A stretch of 64,000 nt of DNA, taken from assembly GCA_016715645.1 (NCBI GenBank), contig JADJZR010000015.1:39456-103455 (forward strand). The letters are read 5' to 3'. The stretch is from Elusimicrobiota bacterium (GTDB lineage: Bacteria > Elusimicrobiota > Elusimicrobia > FEN-1173). Under the pieces are notes generated by a model, which was given only the letters and a program-made list of their open reading frames with translations, was not told the DNA's origin and searched no databases. The stretch's first letter is position 1, and every line of letters begins with the position of its first letter. Positions 1 through 10,682 of the stretch are shown piece by piece. The translations under genes were made by a program, and so were the position numbers.

Positions 1-2239
1 GTTCGCTCTCTCGGCGGACGACGCTGGCCTCGCCGCCGTCCACCGCGTACAAAATATTCTGCGCCACACCGGCCACCGTCAATCCGGCGAAAGCCGCCTC
101 CCGGGGATTCAGGACCACGCGCATTTGAACCTTTCCGCCTTCCCGGGAATCCCGCAAATCGCGGACTCCAGGCCAGGACGCCAGATCTCGCTTGACCTCG
201 TCAACGATGCGGCCGATGACGGCCGGGTCTCGGCCACGGACCAAAACCTGGACAGCTTTTCCAACGGGCGGACCCGTTCGAAGCTCTTCAAACACCACCC
301 GGCCGCCGCCCGGAATATCTTTCAGTTGCTCGCGCAAATCCGCGATAAGGGTTTTGGTTTTCCGTTTTCGTTTTTCCTCCGGCGTCAAAAACACCCGAGC
401 TTGGGCGTAGGACGTGCCGGCCCGCATCTCTTGCTCAAATCCTTTCAGTCCCACGTTCGAAGTCAGGGCCTCCAAATCACCCCCCGCCGACTTCAACACC
501 GCCTGTTCAATATGCGCCATGGCCCGTTCCGTTTCTTTCAGATGAGTCCCCTCGGGCATGTCGAGCTGAACAAAGAACTGATCGACCAAACCCGCCGGAA
601 AAAGAACAAACTTAAGCCGATGACGCGCGATCAAGACGGTGGCCCCCGTCACGGCAAACATCAGAAGCAGAAATTTGAAACGATGATGGACCGCCCAGGA
701 CACCGCGAACCGAAAGCCGTTTTGCGCGTGACGAAACCAACCCCGGGCCTCGGACTCCTCCGTGATCGGTTTTCCAAAAGGGACCAATTCCGCCACATGG
801 CCGGGCAAAATAAAAAACGCCTCAAAGGCGCTCGCCAGAAAGGCCAGCACCACGATGATCGGGATCATCAACAAGAATTTGCCCATGATCCCCGTGACCA
901 ACGCGAACGGCAAAAACGCCGCCGACGTGGACGCCACCGACGCCAACACCGGCACCACCACTTCTCGTGTACCGTCGAGCGCCGCCTGGATCGGGGCCTT
1001 GCCCATTTCCAGATGGCGGTAAATATTTTCCGCCACCACCACGGAATCGTCGTCAAGCATCCCCAACACAATGATGAACGCCAACAGCGACATCAAGTTG
1101 ATGGTGAACCCCAAGGGCACCGCCAAGGCGAACGCCGCCGCAAACGAAAGGGGGACGCCCAGGGCCGCCACCAACGCCAATCGCCAATCCAAAAAAAGGA
1201 AAAGCGCGGCTAAGATGAGAATCCCGCCCTGGACTAAATTATTGGTCATCACCGACAGACGTCGTTTGATGAAGAAGGACCAATCGTCGGAGGCCACGAG
1301 GGTTAACCCCTGCGCTCGCGCGCGGGCGGTGAACTTGGCTTGAACGTCCCGCACGGCTTTCGCCAATCGGATCGTGTCCCCCGAGCGAAGTTTTCGGATG
1401 TTCAAATCGACGCTCGCAAGGCCATTGGCCCGGTAAAGGAACCGGGGTTCCTCGAACCGTTCGGTGACTTCGGCCACGTCCTTGATGCGCAAATATTGCC
1501 GGGAGTCGTTGCCCCGCAAGATAAAGTTCCCGACCTCCGCGGCGGACAAAACCGACCCGGTGACCCGAACCCATAATTCTTGGGTGCCCACCTCCACCGT
1601 GCCGGCGGAAACGTCGGTGTTGCGGGCGCGCACCGCCGCGGCCACCTCGGCCAAGGTCAACCGGTGTTCATTTAAACGACGGCGGTCTGCTTCGATCCAG
1701 ATCTCGCGCTTTTTGTATCCGCTCTTTTCCACCCGGGACACCCCGGCAAGGTCTTCCACCACGTCCGCCAGTTCCTCGGAAAAGTGCCGGCGAACCGCTT
1801 CGTCTCCCCCCGCCACCGACAAGGTGATCAGGGGCCGATCGCTGGTCAACTCCTGAACCACCGGCCGGTCCACCTCGGCTGGGAAATCAGTGACCCGATT
1901 GACTCCCTGTTCGATGTCGTTGATGGCCCGATCGATTTGACGTTTCGACAAATCTTCGTCCAGCCGGACGGTGATGACGGAACGGTTTTCCAAAGACGAC
2001 GAAAACACTTTTTCAATTCCGGCCACCGGTCGAAGTTGTTCCTCGATTTTAGTGGTGACCAGGCGTTCCACTTCTTCCGGCGAGGCGCCGGGGTAAAGAG
2101 TGGTGATGACCACAATGTCAAAATCAATTTCCGGAAACGCCTCCCGCCTGACGTGGAAAAACTGATAGCCTCCCACCACCAACAAGAATAGAGTAATGAG
2201 GTTGGTGAGCACCGGCCTGCGAAGAAAAAAATTAATCAC
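1..2239 (-). CDS. RND efflux permease (AcrB/HAE1-like), 3' end beyond window
   Basis: Inner-membrane proton-driven RND pump subunit, cut by the left edge after about 746 codons. The N-terminus reads as a membrane anchor (INFFLRRPVLTN), followed by a porter region with FPEID and YPGASPEEVE, motifs usual in this family. A later segment contains MLDDDSVVVAENI, the TM4 region with the acidic residues used in proton relay. I checked three separated segments and all lie in one frame. Start is GTG at 2239, overlapping the stop of the upstream outer-membrane factor gene by 8 bases, so translation is probably coupled. Substrate cannot be inferred. Confidence in the family is high. Confidence 0.9.
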   Translation of the reverse strand, partial: MINFFLRRPVLTNLITLFLLVVGGYQFFHVRREAFPEIDFDIVVITTLYPGASPEEVERLVTTKIEEQLRPVAGIEKVFSSSLENRSVITVRLDEDLSKRQIDRAINDIEQGVNRVTDFPAEVDRPVVQELTSDRPLITLSVAGGDEAVRRHFSEELADVVEDLAGVSRVEKSGYKKREIWIEADRRRLNEHRLTLAEVAAAVRARNTDVSAGTVEVGTQELWVRVTGSVLSAAEVGNFILRGNDSRQYLRIKDVAEVTERFEEPRFLYRANGLASVDLNIRKLRSGDTIRLAKAVRDVQAKFTARARAQGLTLVASDDWSFFIKRRLSVMTNNLVQGGILILAALFLFLDWRLALVAALGVPLSFAAAFALAVPLGFTINLMSLLAFIIVLGMLDDDSVVVAENIYRHLEMGKAPIQAALDGTREVVVPVLASVASTSAAFLPFALVTGIMGKFLLMIPIIVVLAFLASAFEAFFILPGHVAELVPFGKPITEESEARGWFRHAQNGFRFAVSWAVHHRFKFLLLMFAVTGATVLIARHRLKFVLFPAGLVDQFFVQLDMPEGTHLKETERAMAHIEQAVLKSAGGDLEALTSNVGLKGFEQEMRAGTSYAQARVFLTPEEKRKRKTKTLIADLREQLKDIPGGGRVVFEELRTGPPVGKAVQVLVRGRDPAVIGRIVDEVKRDLASWPGVRDLRDSREGGKVQMRVVLNPREAAFAGLTVAGVAQNILYAVDGGEASVVRRESE

Positions 2240-3692
2240 GGCGGGGTCCCCAGGCCCCCAGGAGGCCCCCTGTGGCCCGGGCCAGGTCCACCTGGGTCAT
2301 GAGTTCGTCGGCTTCGGCCAGCAGAGCGAGGGTTTGGGCCCGTTGCAAGTCCTTTTGGAAGCGGACCAAGAGGTCCGTGCTGGACCGGCCGCGACGAAAG
2401 TTGGCTTTTTCCGCCTCCAGTTTTTTCCGTTCGAGGGCCACAATCCGGCGGCGCACCACCACCCGCTCGAGGGCCAGGCGACGGGCTTCCATTTGGTCGC
2501 GAATATCGCGCAGGGCCGCTTCCGTGACCCGGGCCAGTTCCTGCCGGGCATCTTCCAAAACCAGCGTTCCGCTCTTTCGTTCCAGCTTCTCTTTTCGCCC
2601 GGCGAACGGAACCCGGAAAGCCATCCCGGCGCTCATCACGGGGTTGTCCATTTGGCCCAAATCTTTCCAGGCGGGGCGATAGCCCGTGTCCAGGCCCGCC
2701 ATCCCGTAGGACCCCAAAAAAGAGAGTTCGGGCAATGTGTCCAAGGTCGTCACCCGTTCGCCCCATTGGGCCGCTTCCAACCGGGCGCGGGCGGACTGGA
2801 GATCCGGGCGATCACTCAATCCCAAACCCACGGCCTCGTTATCGGAAGCCGGCAAAACAAAATCCAGGGTCGGCGTTGAAACCGCCACTTCCCCGGCCGA
2901 GGACTCGCCCTGGCGGTGCAAAATGGCCAAAAGGCCCAACCGCGCCCGCTCCAAGAGCGACGTCGATAGCAAAACCTCCGCTTCGTCCACCTCCAAAGAC
3001 GCTTGGGCCTGGGCCAAATCCGACTCGTCCGCCAAGCCGTAGCGTTTCCGATCCAAATAAACGTCCAGCAATTTTTTTGACGAAGTTCTTGACTCCACAG
3101 CCACGTTTAAATTCAGTCGGGCGTAATAATAGGTCACGTAGGCTTTGCCCGCGGCCAACACCGTATTTTCGATCACCGTCGCGGCCTGGGCCTCGGCGGC
3201 CCGGGTGGAGGCGCGCAAAAGGCTTCGCCGAGCGATGTCGGGACGTCCCCAAAAATAGCGAAGGAGCGGTTGATCAACGGTGAGGGTTAACCGGGAATCC
3301 ACACTGGGATCCAGGGGGCGAAAAGCCGAGGGGTTGGACAGACGGTTGTTCGTCCAGGCCAGCCGGGCCGTGGTGCCCAGCAGTGTCCGCTGGGTGATGC
3401 CCAGGTCAAAAGCGGTTTCCTCGCTCTCTTCCCCCTGCACCAACGGCGCGGCCCGGGGGGATTCATCCTTCTTCCAATTGTAGAGTCCAAAAAAATCCGG
3501 GTCTGTCTCGGAGAGGAGAAGCGGCTCTTGAAGCGCGGCCTGCCGAGCCGCGATCATGGCCCGGGCCACCTCTGGCGATTTCTCCACCGCTTCCCGAACC
3601 CCCTCCATCAGAGAAAGAGGAGGCTGGCTCCACGCCAACGGAACCGCAAACAGAAGGGCCGAGCCGAAAAGACATTCCCGCGTGAAGCACAT
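2232..3692 (-). CDS. Outer membrane efflux protein (TolC/OMF family)
   Basis: About 486 residues, the usual size for an OMF channel. An N-terminal signal peptide (CLFGSALLFAVPLAWSQ) precedes long alpha-helical stretches rich in A, E, R and L, with the internal two-fold repeat layout of TolC proteins. It would form the outer-membrane channel for the RND pump encoded next. It sits between two RND genes, 4 bases after the upstream one. ATG at 3692 is chosen; an in-frame TTG at 3695 is equally possible. No adaptor gene lies between it and the permease. Confidence 0.85.
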   Translation of the reverse strand: MCFTRECLFGSALLFAVPLAWSQPPLSLMEGVREAVEKSPEVARAMIAARQAALQEPLLLSETDPDFFGLYNWKKDESPRAAPLVQGEESEETAFDLGITQRTLLGTTARLAWTNNRLSNPSAFRPLDPSVDSRLTLTVDQPLLRYFWGRPDIARRSLLRASTRAAEAQAATVIENTVLAAGKAYVTYYYARLNLNVAVESRTSSKKLLDVYLDRKRYGLADESDLAQAQASLEVDEAEVLLSTSLLERARLGLLAILHRQGESSAGEVAVSTPTLDFVLPASDNEAVGLGLSDRPDLQSARARLEAAQWGERVTTLDTLPELSFLGSYGMAGLDTGYRPAWKDLGQMDNPVMSAGMAFRVPFAGRKEKLERKSGTLVLEDARQELARVTEAALRDIRDQMEARRLALERVVVRRRIVALERKKLEAEKANFRRGRSSTDLLVRFQKDLQRAQTLALLAEADELMTQVDLARATGGLLGAWGPRRD

Positions 3693-3696
3693 CAAA

Positions 3697-6600
3697 TCAG
3701 GCGTCCTTGGGGCTTTCCCCCAACTCCACGAGGGCCTCTTTGAGGTCTTGATCGTGCCGATGGCTTTGGAGACGCGCCAACAAGCTGTAGGCCGCCGGGA
3801 CGACGAAAAGCGTCAGGAAAGTCGAGACCGCTACGCCCCCGATCACGACCACCGCCATGGGGCGAATGGTTTCCGCCCCGGCCCCAAAACTAAAAGCGGC
3901 CGGCAAAGCGCCCGCAACCGTCGAGACCGACGTCATCACCACAGGACGGAGGCGGACAGGGCAGGCCTCCAGCAGCGCGTCCCGAACGTCGCGGCCGAGT
4001 TTTCGCCGGTCATTGGTGAATTCCACGAGCATGATGGAATTCTTTTTAACGAGCCCCATCAAAAGGAGCAGACCGATCATACTGTAAATGTTCAGCGTGA
4101 TGCCCGTCAGTCGCAGGGCCAGAAGGGCCCCGGTGACGCTGAAGGGCAGGGCCAAGAGGACGGTGAACGGATGAATGAAACTATTAAACTGAGGCCCCCA
4201 GCACCATGTAGGCGACGAACAGGCCCAGAACCAGCGCAAAGGTGAGGGAGGAGAACGATTCCTTAAAGGTTTGGGCGCTCCCCGAAAGGACCAAATGGTA
4301 CCCTTCCGGCAAACCCGCGCCGGCTTTATCCAAGAAACTCAACACTTCTCCCTGGGAATGGCTGGGCGCGATGTTGGCGAAGATTCCAATGGCCCGTTCC
4401 CGGTTCTTCCGGGTAATGGTGAGAAGGGTGGGTTTTTCCCGAATGGCCACCACGTCCGAGAGCCGCACCAGTTCCCCCCGGTTGTTTCGGACATAAACGC
4501 GCTCGATGTCGGCGGGTTTTTCCCGATCGCCCGTGGCCAGGCGGACCCGGATGTCGTAACGTTTCCCCCCCCGGGTGAACTTGCCGGCGCGAACACCGCC
4601 GATCATGGCGTTAATGGTATCGGCGATGGCCCCCACGGTGACGCCCCGCTCGTTGGCCTTTTCACGATCGGGGGTGACGCGCACCTCGGGCATGCCGAGC
4701 CGATAGTCCGTGTCCACGTCCAGAACCAGACCGGACCCTTCCAGTTTTTTCATGAGGTCGGCGCTGACGGTGGCCAGCGTGTCCCAATCCCGGCCGCGTA
4801 CGGTAAATTCCACTGGATAGCCCCGCTGGGCCGTGAACCCCTGTTGGGAAAGGTCCTGAACCCCCACCTTCATGACACCCGGAATTCCGTTTAATTTTTT
4901 TCGCAAAAGCCCGATCAAGTCCGACTGGGTGGCGGGTTTTTTAAAGGGATCCGCCAAGGGACGAGCGCCCCGCGGTTGCATGGAAACGAACATCATCCCG
5001 GAGTTCACATCGCCGCCGCCGAACCCGCCGATGGCGGCGAAGGTCCGCAGAACTTCGGGCCGTTGAGAAACGATGGATTCCGCCTGTTTCATCACATCGT
5101 CGGTAAACCCGATGGAGGATCCCAGGGGCGTCTGGAGCCGCACCAAAAACCGGCTTTGGTCTTGGGACGGAACGAATTCCTTCTTCACCCCTTTGGCCAG
5201 GAAAAGAGAGCCGACGAAGATCGCCATCGCCAGAATAATCACGGCCCACCGAGCGTTCAAACAATGGACCAACGAGCGGCGGTAGAGGGTGGAGAGCCCT
5301 GTCATGAACCGGTCCATTCCACGGCCCAAGCCCGTGGTATGCCCGATGTCGAGAAACTGGGAACAGCGCATGGGGGCGAGCGTGAGAGCCTCTAGAAGCG
5401 AAAGCGTCACGGCCACCGACAACGTCACGCCGAACGAAAAAAGGAATTTTCCAATAATCCCTTTCATGAAAATGACCGGGACGAAAATGGCCAGAATGGC
5501 CACGGTGGCCGCCATGGCGGCAAAAGAGATTTCCCGCGCCCCCACGATGGCGGCCCGCACGCGGCTCTGGCCCATTTCCCGATAACGGACAATATTCTCC
5601 AGCACCATGATCGCGTCGTCCACCACGATGCCGACGCAGAGCGAAAGCCCCAGGAGCGTAAAGGTGTTCAGGGTGAACCCAAAAAAATAAAGGAACGTGA
5701 AGGCCCCCACGATGGACGTGGGAATGGCCAAAATAACGTTTAAGGCGGAACTGAAGGACCCCAAGAAAAGCCAGCAGACAAGAGAGGTGAGGACCGCGGC
5801 CAAAACCAGGGTCATGACAAGCTCATGGACGGAATCGCGAATAAACCGGGTGGTGTCGAAGTTGAGGTCGATGGCCAGCCCCTGGGGGAGATCCGCGCGG
5901 ACCTCCGCCATGCGGCGAAGCACTTCGTCGGCGACGGCCACGGCGTTGGACCCGCGCTGTTTGCGGATCCCCAGCCCCACGGCGGACACCCCATTGGACC
6001 TGGAAATCCGACGCAGATCCGCCAAACCGTCTTCCACCTCGGCCACGTCGCCGATGCGGATGGTTTTGTAGATGGGCGAACCGCTTCGGGCGGGAAGGAT
6101 GATCCGGCGAAACTCCTCGACGGTCCCCGCTTCGCCCATGACCCGCACGTTCAATTCCTGGCGGGGCGCTTCGATACGACCCGCGGGAACTTCGGCGTGC
6201 TGGGCGGTGATGGCGCGCAAAACGTCGTCCGCCGCCAGTTCCCGTTGCCTCAACTTTTCCGTATCCAACCAGACGCGCAGGTTCGGCTCGATGTAGCCGC
6301 CCAAGGTGACCTCGGCCACCCCGGGCACGGTCGTGAACCGATCTTTCATTTGGTCACGAACGTATTCCATAAGAAACCGGCGATCCCGGTTTCCACTGAC
6401 GGCCAACCACATAATGGGCTGATCTTCCGGATTGGATTTGGACACAACGGCAGGATCCACTTCTTTCGGTAATAAGCGTTGGGCCTGGGCCAGTTTGGTT
6501 TGGACTTCTTGTAGGGCCACGTCCACGTCTTTGTTCAGATCGAATTCCAACGACACGCTGGACCGGCCTTGGCGCGACGTGGAAGACACTTCCCGAATGC

Positions 6601-6826
6601 CTTGCACGCTCATGACCGCGTCTTCCACCACGTCGGTGACTTCGGTTTCCATCACTTCGGGAGCGGCGCCTTCCCAGTCGATGGACACCGTCAAAACCGG
6701 AAAATCCACGTCGGGAAGTTGGCTGACACCCATTTTTTGGTAACTGAGCGCGCCGAACACGATCAGCCCGATCATGAACATCCAGGCGAAAACAGGGTTC
6801 TTGATAGACAGATCAGACAAGGTCAT
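3697..6826 (-). CDS. RND efflux permease, interrupted by a one-base frameshift
   Basis: A complete RND transporter of about 1042 residues if one base is removed. The first 880 residues run from an N-terminal anchor (SIKNPVFAWMFMIGLIVFG) through porter domains with YQKMGVSQLPDVDFP and a TM4 motif GIVVDDAIMVLENI. The remainder (QFNSFIHPFTVLLALPFS, then MGLLMLMG-like TM10 with LVKKNSIMLVEF) continues in another frame. The break is an extra base in GGGGGCCTCAG on the coding strand near 4190-4200. The total length is one base over a multiple of three. Start ATG overlaps the upstream OMF stop as ATGA. Likely a sequence error; a recent pseudogene is the alternative. Confidence 0.85.
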
Positions 6827-8112
6827 GGGTGAGCCTCGGGGAGTGCGTTCACAGACAGATCTAAAAGAATCAAAGCCAGCTTGGCCTCCAGCCGGGAGCG
6901 GTCGTGGTCCAGCTTGGTTTCTTCCATGGTGTTCAGGGCGGCCAACACATCGAGGTTACTGACCAGTCCCAGGCGATACTCTTCTTTCTGCGCGGCATAA
7001 TTTTTAAGGGCCAACCGGGCGGCTTCGCCCAACCGATCCCGCCGTGACAGCGCGCTCGCGGCGTAGAGGTGACGACTGCGAATTTCCTGTTCGGCCAACC
7101 GGCGAACAAGGGCTTCCCGCCACTGGGCCGATCGCCGATCCGCGGCGGCCGTTTCGGTTTGGCCCCGGTATTCACCCCCTCTGAAAAACGGAAAATCCAA
7201 CGCCAGTAAAAGATCCCAGTTCACATTCTCATTGGAGCCGGCGCGTTTTAAATAGTAGTTTCCACCCAGATCCACGGTGGGCCAATAAGATTGCCGGACA
7301 GATTTTTCGAGATAGCGGTACGCTTTCACATCGTAGAGGGCGGACCGAACGTCGGGGCGGTCTGTTTGGCGGACCAACACGGTCTCCAGCGGCGCCGGTG
7401 ATACCGCTTCCGTAGCCGTGTCGGCGACCGCGACACCCCGTTGCCCCAACAGCGAATCCAACATTTCCCCCAAAGACGCCCGTTCCCAGCGAGCGTTCTC
7501 CAAATCCGCTTCCAACCGCGCCAGCTGGGTTTCGCTGGACAGAACTTCGCTGGCCCGCGATCGCCCGATCGCCACCCGCCGATTCAGTTCGATGAGCCGG
7601 TCCTGGCTCACCCGGCGAAGAGAAAGAAAGGTCTTAATCCGTTCGTCGGCCAAAGCCAGTCCATAAAACAGTTTCGCCACATCTTCGTAGAGAAGAATTC
7701 GCGCTTGAACCACTTCTTCCTGCCGACCGCGCAGGTTTTCCCCTTGGGCTTTGAGCGCGGAGATTTCGCGCATTCCATGAAAGAGCGGCTGACGGGCGTA
7801 CACCCGCGCTTCAGGTTCATCCGAGCGGGCATCGCCCGCCACGCCGGAGGTGTCCTCAAATCGTTCAGAGGCAAAAAACCCGACCCTCGGGAGAATGCGC
7901 GCGCGCACCTGGGCGTATTGGCCCTCCAGCCGCCGCACCTCTTCCACAGAAAGAGCCACGGATTCGTTGCGCTCCAGGGCCAAACGGTAACAGACGTCCA
8001 ACGTCAAAGTCCCGGTGGAAGGCAAGAGAGCCTCCGTCCTTCCGATGGACACAAAACAAAAACAAAGGCACCCCAAAACGACAGAAAAACAAAGACTTAC
8101 GATTTTTTTCAT
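6823..8112 (-). CDS. Outer membrane efflux protein (TolC/OMF family)
   Basis: 429 residues with a clear signal peptide (KKIVSLCFSVVLGCLCFCF). The rest is helical, with the paired repeats of OMF channels: LTLDVCYRLALERNESV near the N-terminus and FLSLRRVSQDRLIELN in the first helical hairpin. First gene of the four-gene efflux cluster, and its stop overlaps the RND permease start by 4 bases. It shares only family-level resemblance with the OMF at 2232-3692, so the two pump sets look like separate pairs. A promoter was not identified in the 160-base upstream gap. Confidence 0.85.
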   Translation of the reverse strand: MKKIVSLCFSVVLGCLCFCFVSIGRTEALLPSTGTLTLDVCYRLALERNESVALSVEEVRRLEGQYAQVRARILPRVGFFASERFEDTSGVAGDARSDEPEARVYARQPLFHGMREISALKAQGENLRGRQEEVVQARILLYEDVAKLFYGLALADERIKTFLSLRRVSQDRLIELNRRVAIGRSRASEVLSSETQLARLEADLENARWERASLGEMLDSLLGQRGVAVADTATEAVSPAPLETVLVRQTDRPDVRSALYDVKAYRYLEKSVRQSYWPTVDLGGNYYLKRAGSNENVNWDLLLALDFPFFRGGEYRGQTETAAADRRSAQWREALVRRLAEQEIRSRHLYAASALSRRDRLGEAARLALKNYAAQKEEYRLGLVSNLDVLAALNTMEETKLDHDRSRLEAKLALILLDLSVNALPEAHP

Positions 8113-8272
8113 CTACGCTACTCCAAGTAAATGTTTGGTCCGCTCTCTGCCGGTGACTTTGTCATACCAAATTAGGCCAGGGCGGAAAGAAACGTGGGGG
8201 CGGAAAGGACCGCGGAATTTTTATCGACTTTAAGGATACCGGACCGGCGAACCACTTGACAGGTGCCCAAAT
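8113..8272. other. Intergenic gap upstream of the efflux cluster
   Basis: 160 bases between the lipoprotein gene stop and the OMF start. It should hold the promoter of the efflux operon unless that is read through from upstream. I see no convincing paired -35/-10 hexamers on the minus strand and no terminator hairpin. Confidence 0.4.
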
Positions 8273-9055
8273 TTAGCGGGGCCGGTTTCCAGGGGGGCCT
8301 TTCTTCAGGAGGCCGTGGATCAAGAGGCCGTTGGGGTCGTATTTTTTGAATACGTCCAGGGCCACTTCCGCCACCGCGGCGTCCAAGACATCCAGGGAAG
8401 ACTCGCTCAAGGGTTCGTCCTCGGCGCGCACACAAACAAGCACGACCTCTCCCCCGTCCGCACGACCGCGAACCTGGCTTACCCGCAAAAACACGCTGAC
8501 CAGTGGATTGCCCGTGAGCTGACGGTGCAGGCGCGACGCGACAAGACGGGCCATAAAATCCGGGAGAGTGATGTCTTTCTGTTCTTCTTGAGATACGTCG
8601 GGATCGGGGGCTCCGTCGGTTTCAATCACCAGACGGGATTCAAATTCGTCTCGGGAATACCTCATGTAGAGAATCCCTTTGATGTCGGGAACGTATCGAA
8701 GAAGAGTGATGGAAGACCCCAACCGCGCGTCCGCCACTCGAACAGACAGAAAATCCACTTTTGCGTCCGTGGACAAGGAAGCCCGGGTGCCCGACATCAT
8801 GACCCCTTCCAAGGTTTCCAGGGCTTTCTTGTCGAAGTCCAGATCCACCCCAATTAACCCGTCCACCGCGCAGGACATATAAAGGGTATGACCCACCAGG
8901 CGGGCTTGCACATCGACCTTTTGCTCTTTGAGGCACAAAGCCCGCACGGTCTCCGGCAACCGATCGGCCGGAAACGTCACCGGCCCACACGCGCTAAGCG
9001 CCAGAAGTAAGAGGAGGATCGCTGGGGGTGACCGTTTGAATGGGGACTTGCTCAC
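8273..9055 (-). CDS. Putative lipoprotein, function unknown
   Basis: About 260 residues. A short basic N-terminus (SKSPFKRSPP) is followed by a hydrophobic core and a lipobox LSAC, so it should be lipid-anchored in the envelope. Two further cysteines (LCLKEQ, MSCAVDG) lie in the first 70 residues. The body is soluble and mixed alpha/beta; I recognise no family. GTG at 9055 is chosen because it gives a normal lipoprotein signal; the reading frame continues upstream into the protease gene, which it overlaps by 62 bases. Probably co-transcribed with the FtsH-like gene. Confidence 0.7.
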   Translation of the reverse strand: MSKSPFKRSPPAILLLLLALSACGPVTFPADRLPETVRALCLKEQKVDVQARLVGHTLYMSCAVDGLIGVDLDFDKKALETLEGVMMSGTRASLSTDAKVDFLSVRVADARLGSSITLLRYVPDIKGILYMRYSRDEFESRLVIETDGAPDPDVSQEEQKDITLPDFMARLVASRLHRQLTGNPLVSVFLRVSQVRGRADGGEVVLVCVRAEDEPLSESSLDVLDAAVAEVALDVFKKYDPNGLLIHGLLKKGPPGNRPR

Positions 9056-10658
9056 GGGCTTTGCCGTATTCGGCGAATATCGCGTGGATGTCGTCAAACT
9101 CCAACTCATTTCGTTTTAAAAGCTCTTGAGCGAACCGGTCTACGATGGGCCAATCGGCGCGGAGCAACTCTTCCACGTCCTTGGCGCACCCGTTCAAGAT
9201 TTCATAGGTTTCGTTGTTCAGCTTGTCCTTTATGGAATCCGAAATTTGGCTTTCAGGAATAACGCTGTAGTCCCCCACAAACCCGTTACGACCCATTCCC
9301 AACCGCCACACCATGGTGTGGGCGAGTTTCATGGCATGGGCGAAATCCGACGATACCCCGTTGGTTGTGACACCGAATTTCACTTTTTCCCCCATGTACC
9401 CACCAAGAGACACTTTGATGTCCGCCAGAATCCGTTCCCGGTTGGAGGTGTGCTGTTCTTCACGGGGACTGTGATAGACAACGCCCAGAGCGCCCCCGCG
9501 ATGGATGATGGACGCCTTGAACACGTCATCGGTCGGATGCAGAGTATAAAGAACAACCAAGTGACCCGCCTCGTGATACGCGGTGTTTTCCCGTTCAATC
9601 TGGGACATGGAAAGGGGATGAGCGATTCCCAAATCAATTCGTTCGATGGCTTCGGTGATGTCGGTATACGTCACCCGATCCCGCTTGTTGCGTGTGGCAA
9701 TGAGAGCCGCCTCTTTGGTCACGTTCATGATGTCCGCAGGGGATTTGCCCACGCACCGGCGGCCCAACCGACCGATGTCCATGAGCGCGTCGTGTTTGAT
9801 CTTCTTAAGGTAGTATCGAAACAGGTCGACCCGCTCGTTCAGGTTGGGCAGGTCAATGTAAATTTTACGGTCAAACCGACCGGGTCGCAAAAGCGCTTTG
9901 TCCAGGACGCCCTCGTCCGCGTTGGTGGCTCCGACCACCACGACGTTTTGGGTTTTTTCACCCAACCCGTCCATTTCCACCAAGAGCTGATTTTGGGTGC
10001 TGTTGGTTTCTTCCCCGCCGCCAAACGAATTAAAGTGCCGACCTCGCCCAATCACGTCCAGCTCATCGATGAAAACGATGCAGGATCCGTGGGCATACGC
10101 CAACTGGCGGGCCTGTTTAAACAATTGCCGGACCCGGCTGGCCCCCACGCCCACAAACACTTCGACAAACTCCGAACCGGAAATGGAAAGAAACGGAACT
10201 CCGGCTTCCGTGGCAATCGCTTTGGCAAGTAACGTTTTGCCTGTTCCCGGAGGTCCCACCATCAGGAGCCCCTTGATGATGTTTCCGCCGATGGCTTTCA
10301 GTTTGGCCCGATCTTTTAGCAATTGGACCACTTCGAGGGCTTCTTTCTTCGCGTTTTCCAAACCAATGACGTCTTTGAACGTCACTTTAACGTCCGACAA
10401 AGATATTCGGGATTTCTTGCCGAGTCTCCCCATCCGCCCTTGAAGGACGGTCGAATAGAGGAATACGAAAATAATCGCGCTGAACCCTGTCATCAACAGT
10501 TGAAGAGGGAGTGTGGCCAACGTCATGGTGCGATAAAAACTTTCCAGTTTGGAAATTCCGTAAATTGTCGCCAGCACCAAAAGAACAGACGACCCGATCA
10601 AAACAACGGCCAACCAGTGGTTCATCCAAAAAATTTTAAATCGACGTAACAGGCCCAT
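8994..10658 (-). CDS. FtsH-like membrane AAA+ zinc metalloprotease
   Basis: 554 residues. Two transmembrane segments (about 13-33 and 51-72) are followed by an AAA module with Walker A GPPGTGKT (135-142), Walker B FIDELD (196-201), a second region of homology around LRPGRFDRK, and a peptidase domain with the zinc motif HEAGH (362-366). SSDFAHAMKLAH probably supplies the third zinc ligand. It degrades membrane or unfolded soluble proteins on the cytoplasmic face. The loop between the two membrane segments is only about 17 residues, much shorter than the periplasmic domain of classical FtsH. It could therefore be a specialised paralog. It is 24 bases downstream of a response regulator gene. Confidence 0.9.
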   Translation of the reverse strand: MGLLRRFKIFWMNHWLAVVLIGSSVLLVLATIYGISKLESFYRTMTLATLPLQLLMTGFSAIIFVFLYSTVLQGRMGRLGKKSRISLSDVKVTFKDVIGLENAKKEALEVVQLLKDRAKLKAIGGNIIKGLLMVGPPGTGKTLLAKAIATEAGVPFLSISGSEFVEVFVGVGASRVRQLFKQARQLAYAHGSCIVFIDELDVIGRGRHFNSFGGGEETNSTQNQLLVEMDGLGEKTQNVVVVGATNADEGVLDKALLRPGRFDRKIYIDLPNLNERVDLFRYYLKKIKHDALMDIGRLGRRCVGKSPADIMNVTKEAALIATRNKRDRVTYTDITEAIERIDLGIAHPLSMSQIERENTAYHEAGHLVVLYTLHPTDDVFKASIIHRGGALGVVYHSPREEQHTSNRERILADIKVSLGGYMGEKVKFGVTTNGVSSDFAHAMKLAHTMVWRLGMGRNGFVGDYSVIPESQISDSIKDKLNNETYEILNGCAKDVEELLRADWPIVDRFAQELLKRNELEFDDIHAIFAEYGKAREQVPIQTVTPSDPPLTSGA

Positions 10659-10682
10659 GGAACCCTCCGTTAGAAACTCTCT

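Noticed and set aside
125..1213. Long plus-strand open frame of 362 codons
   Set aside because: It is antisense to the RND permease, whose minus-strand frame gives clear family motifs; the plus product is low-complexity and H/R/Q-rich.
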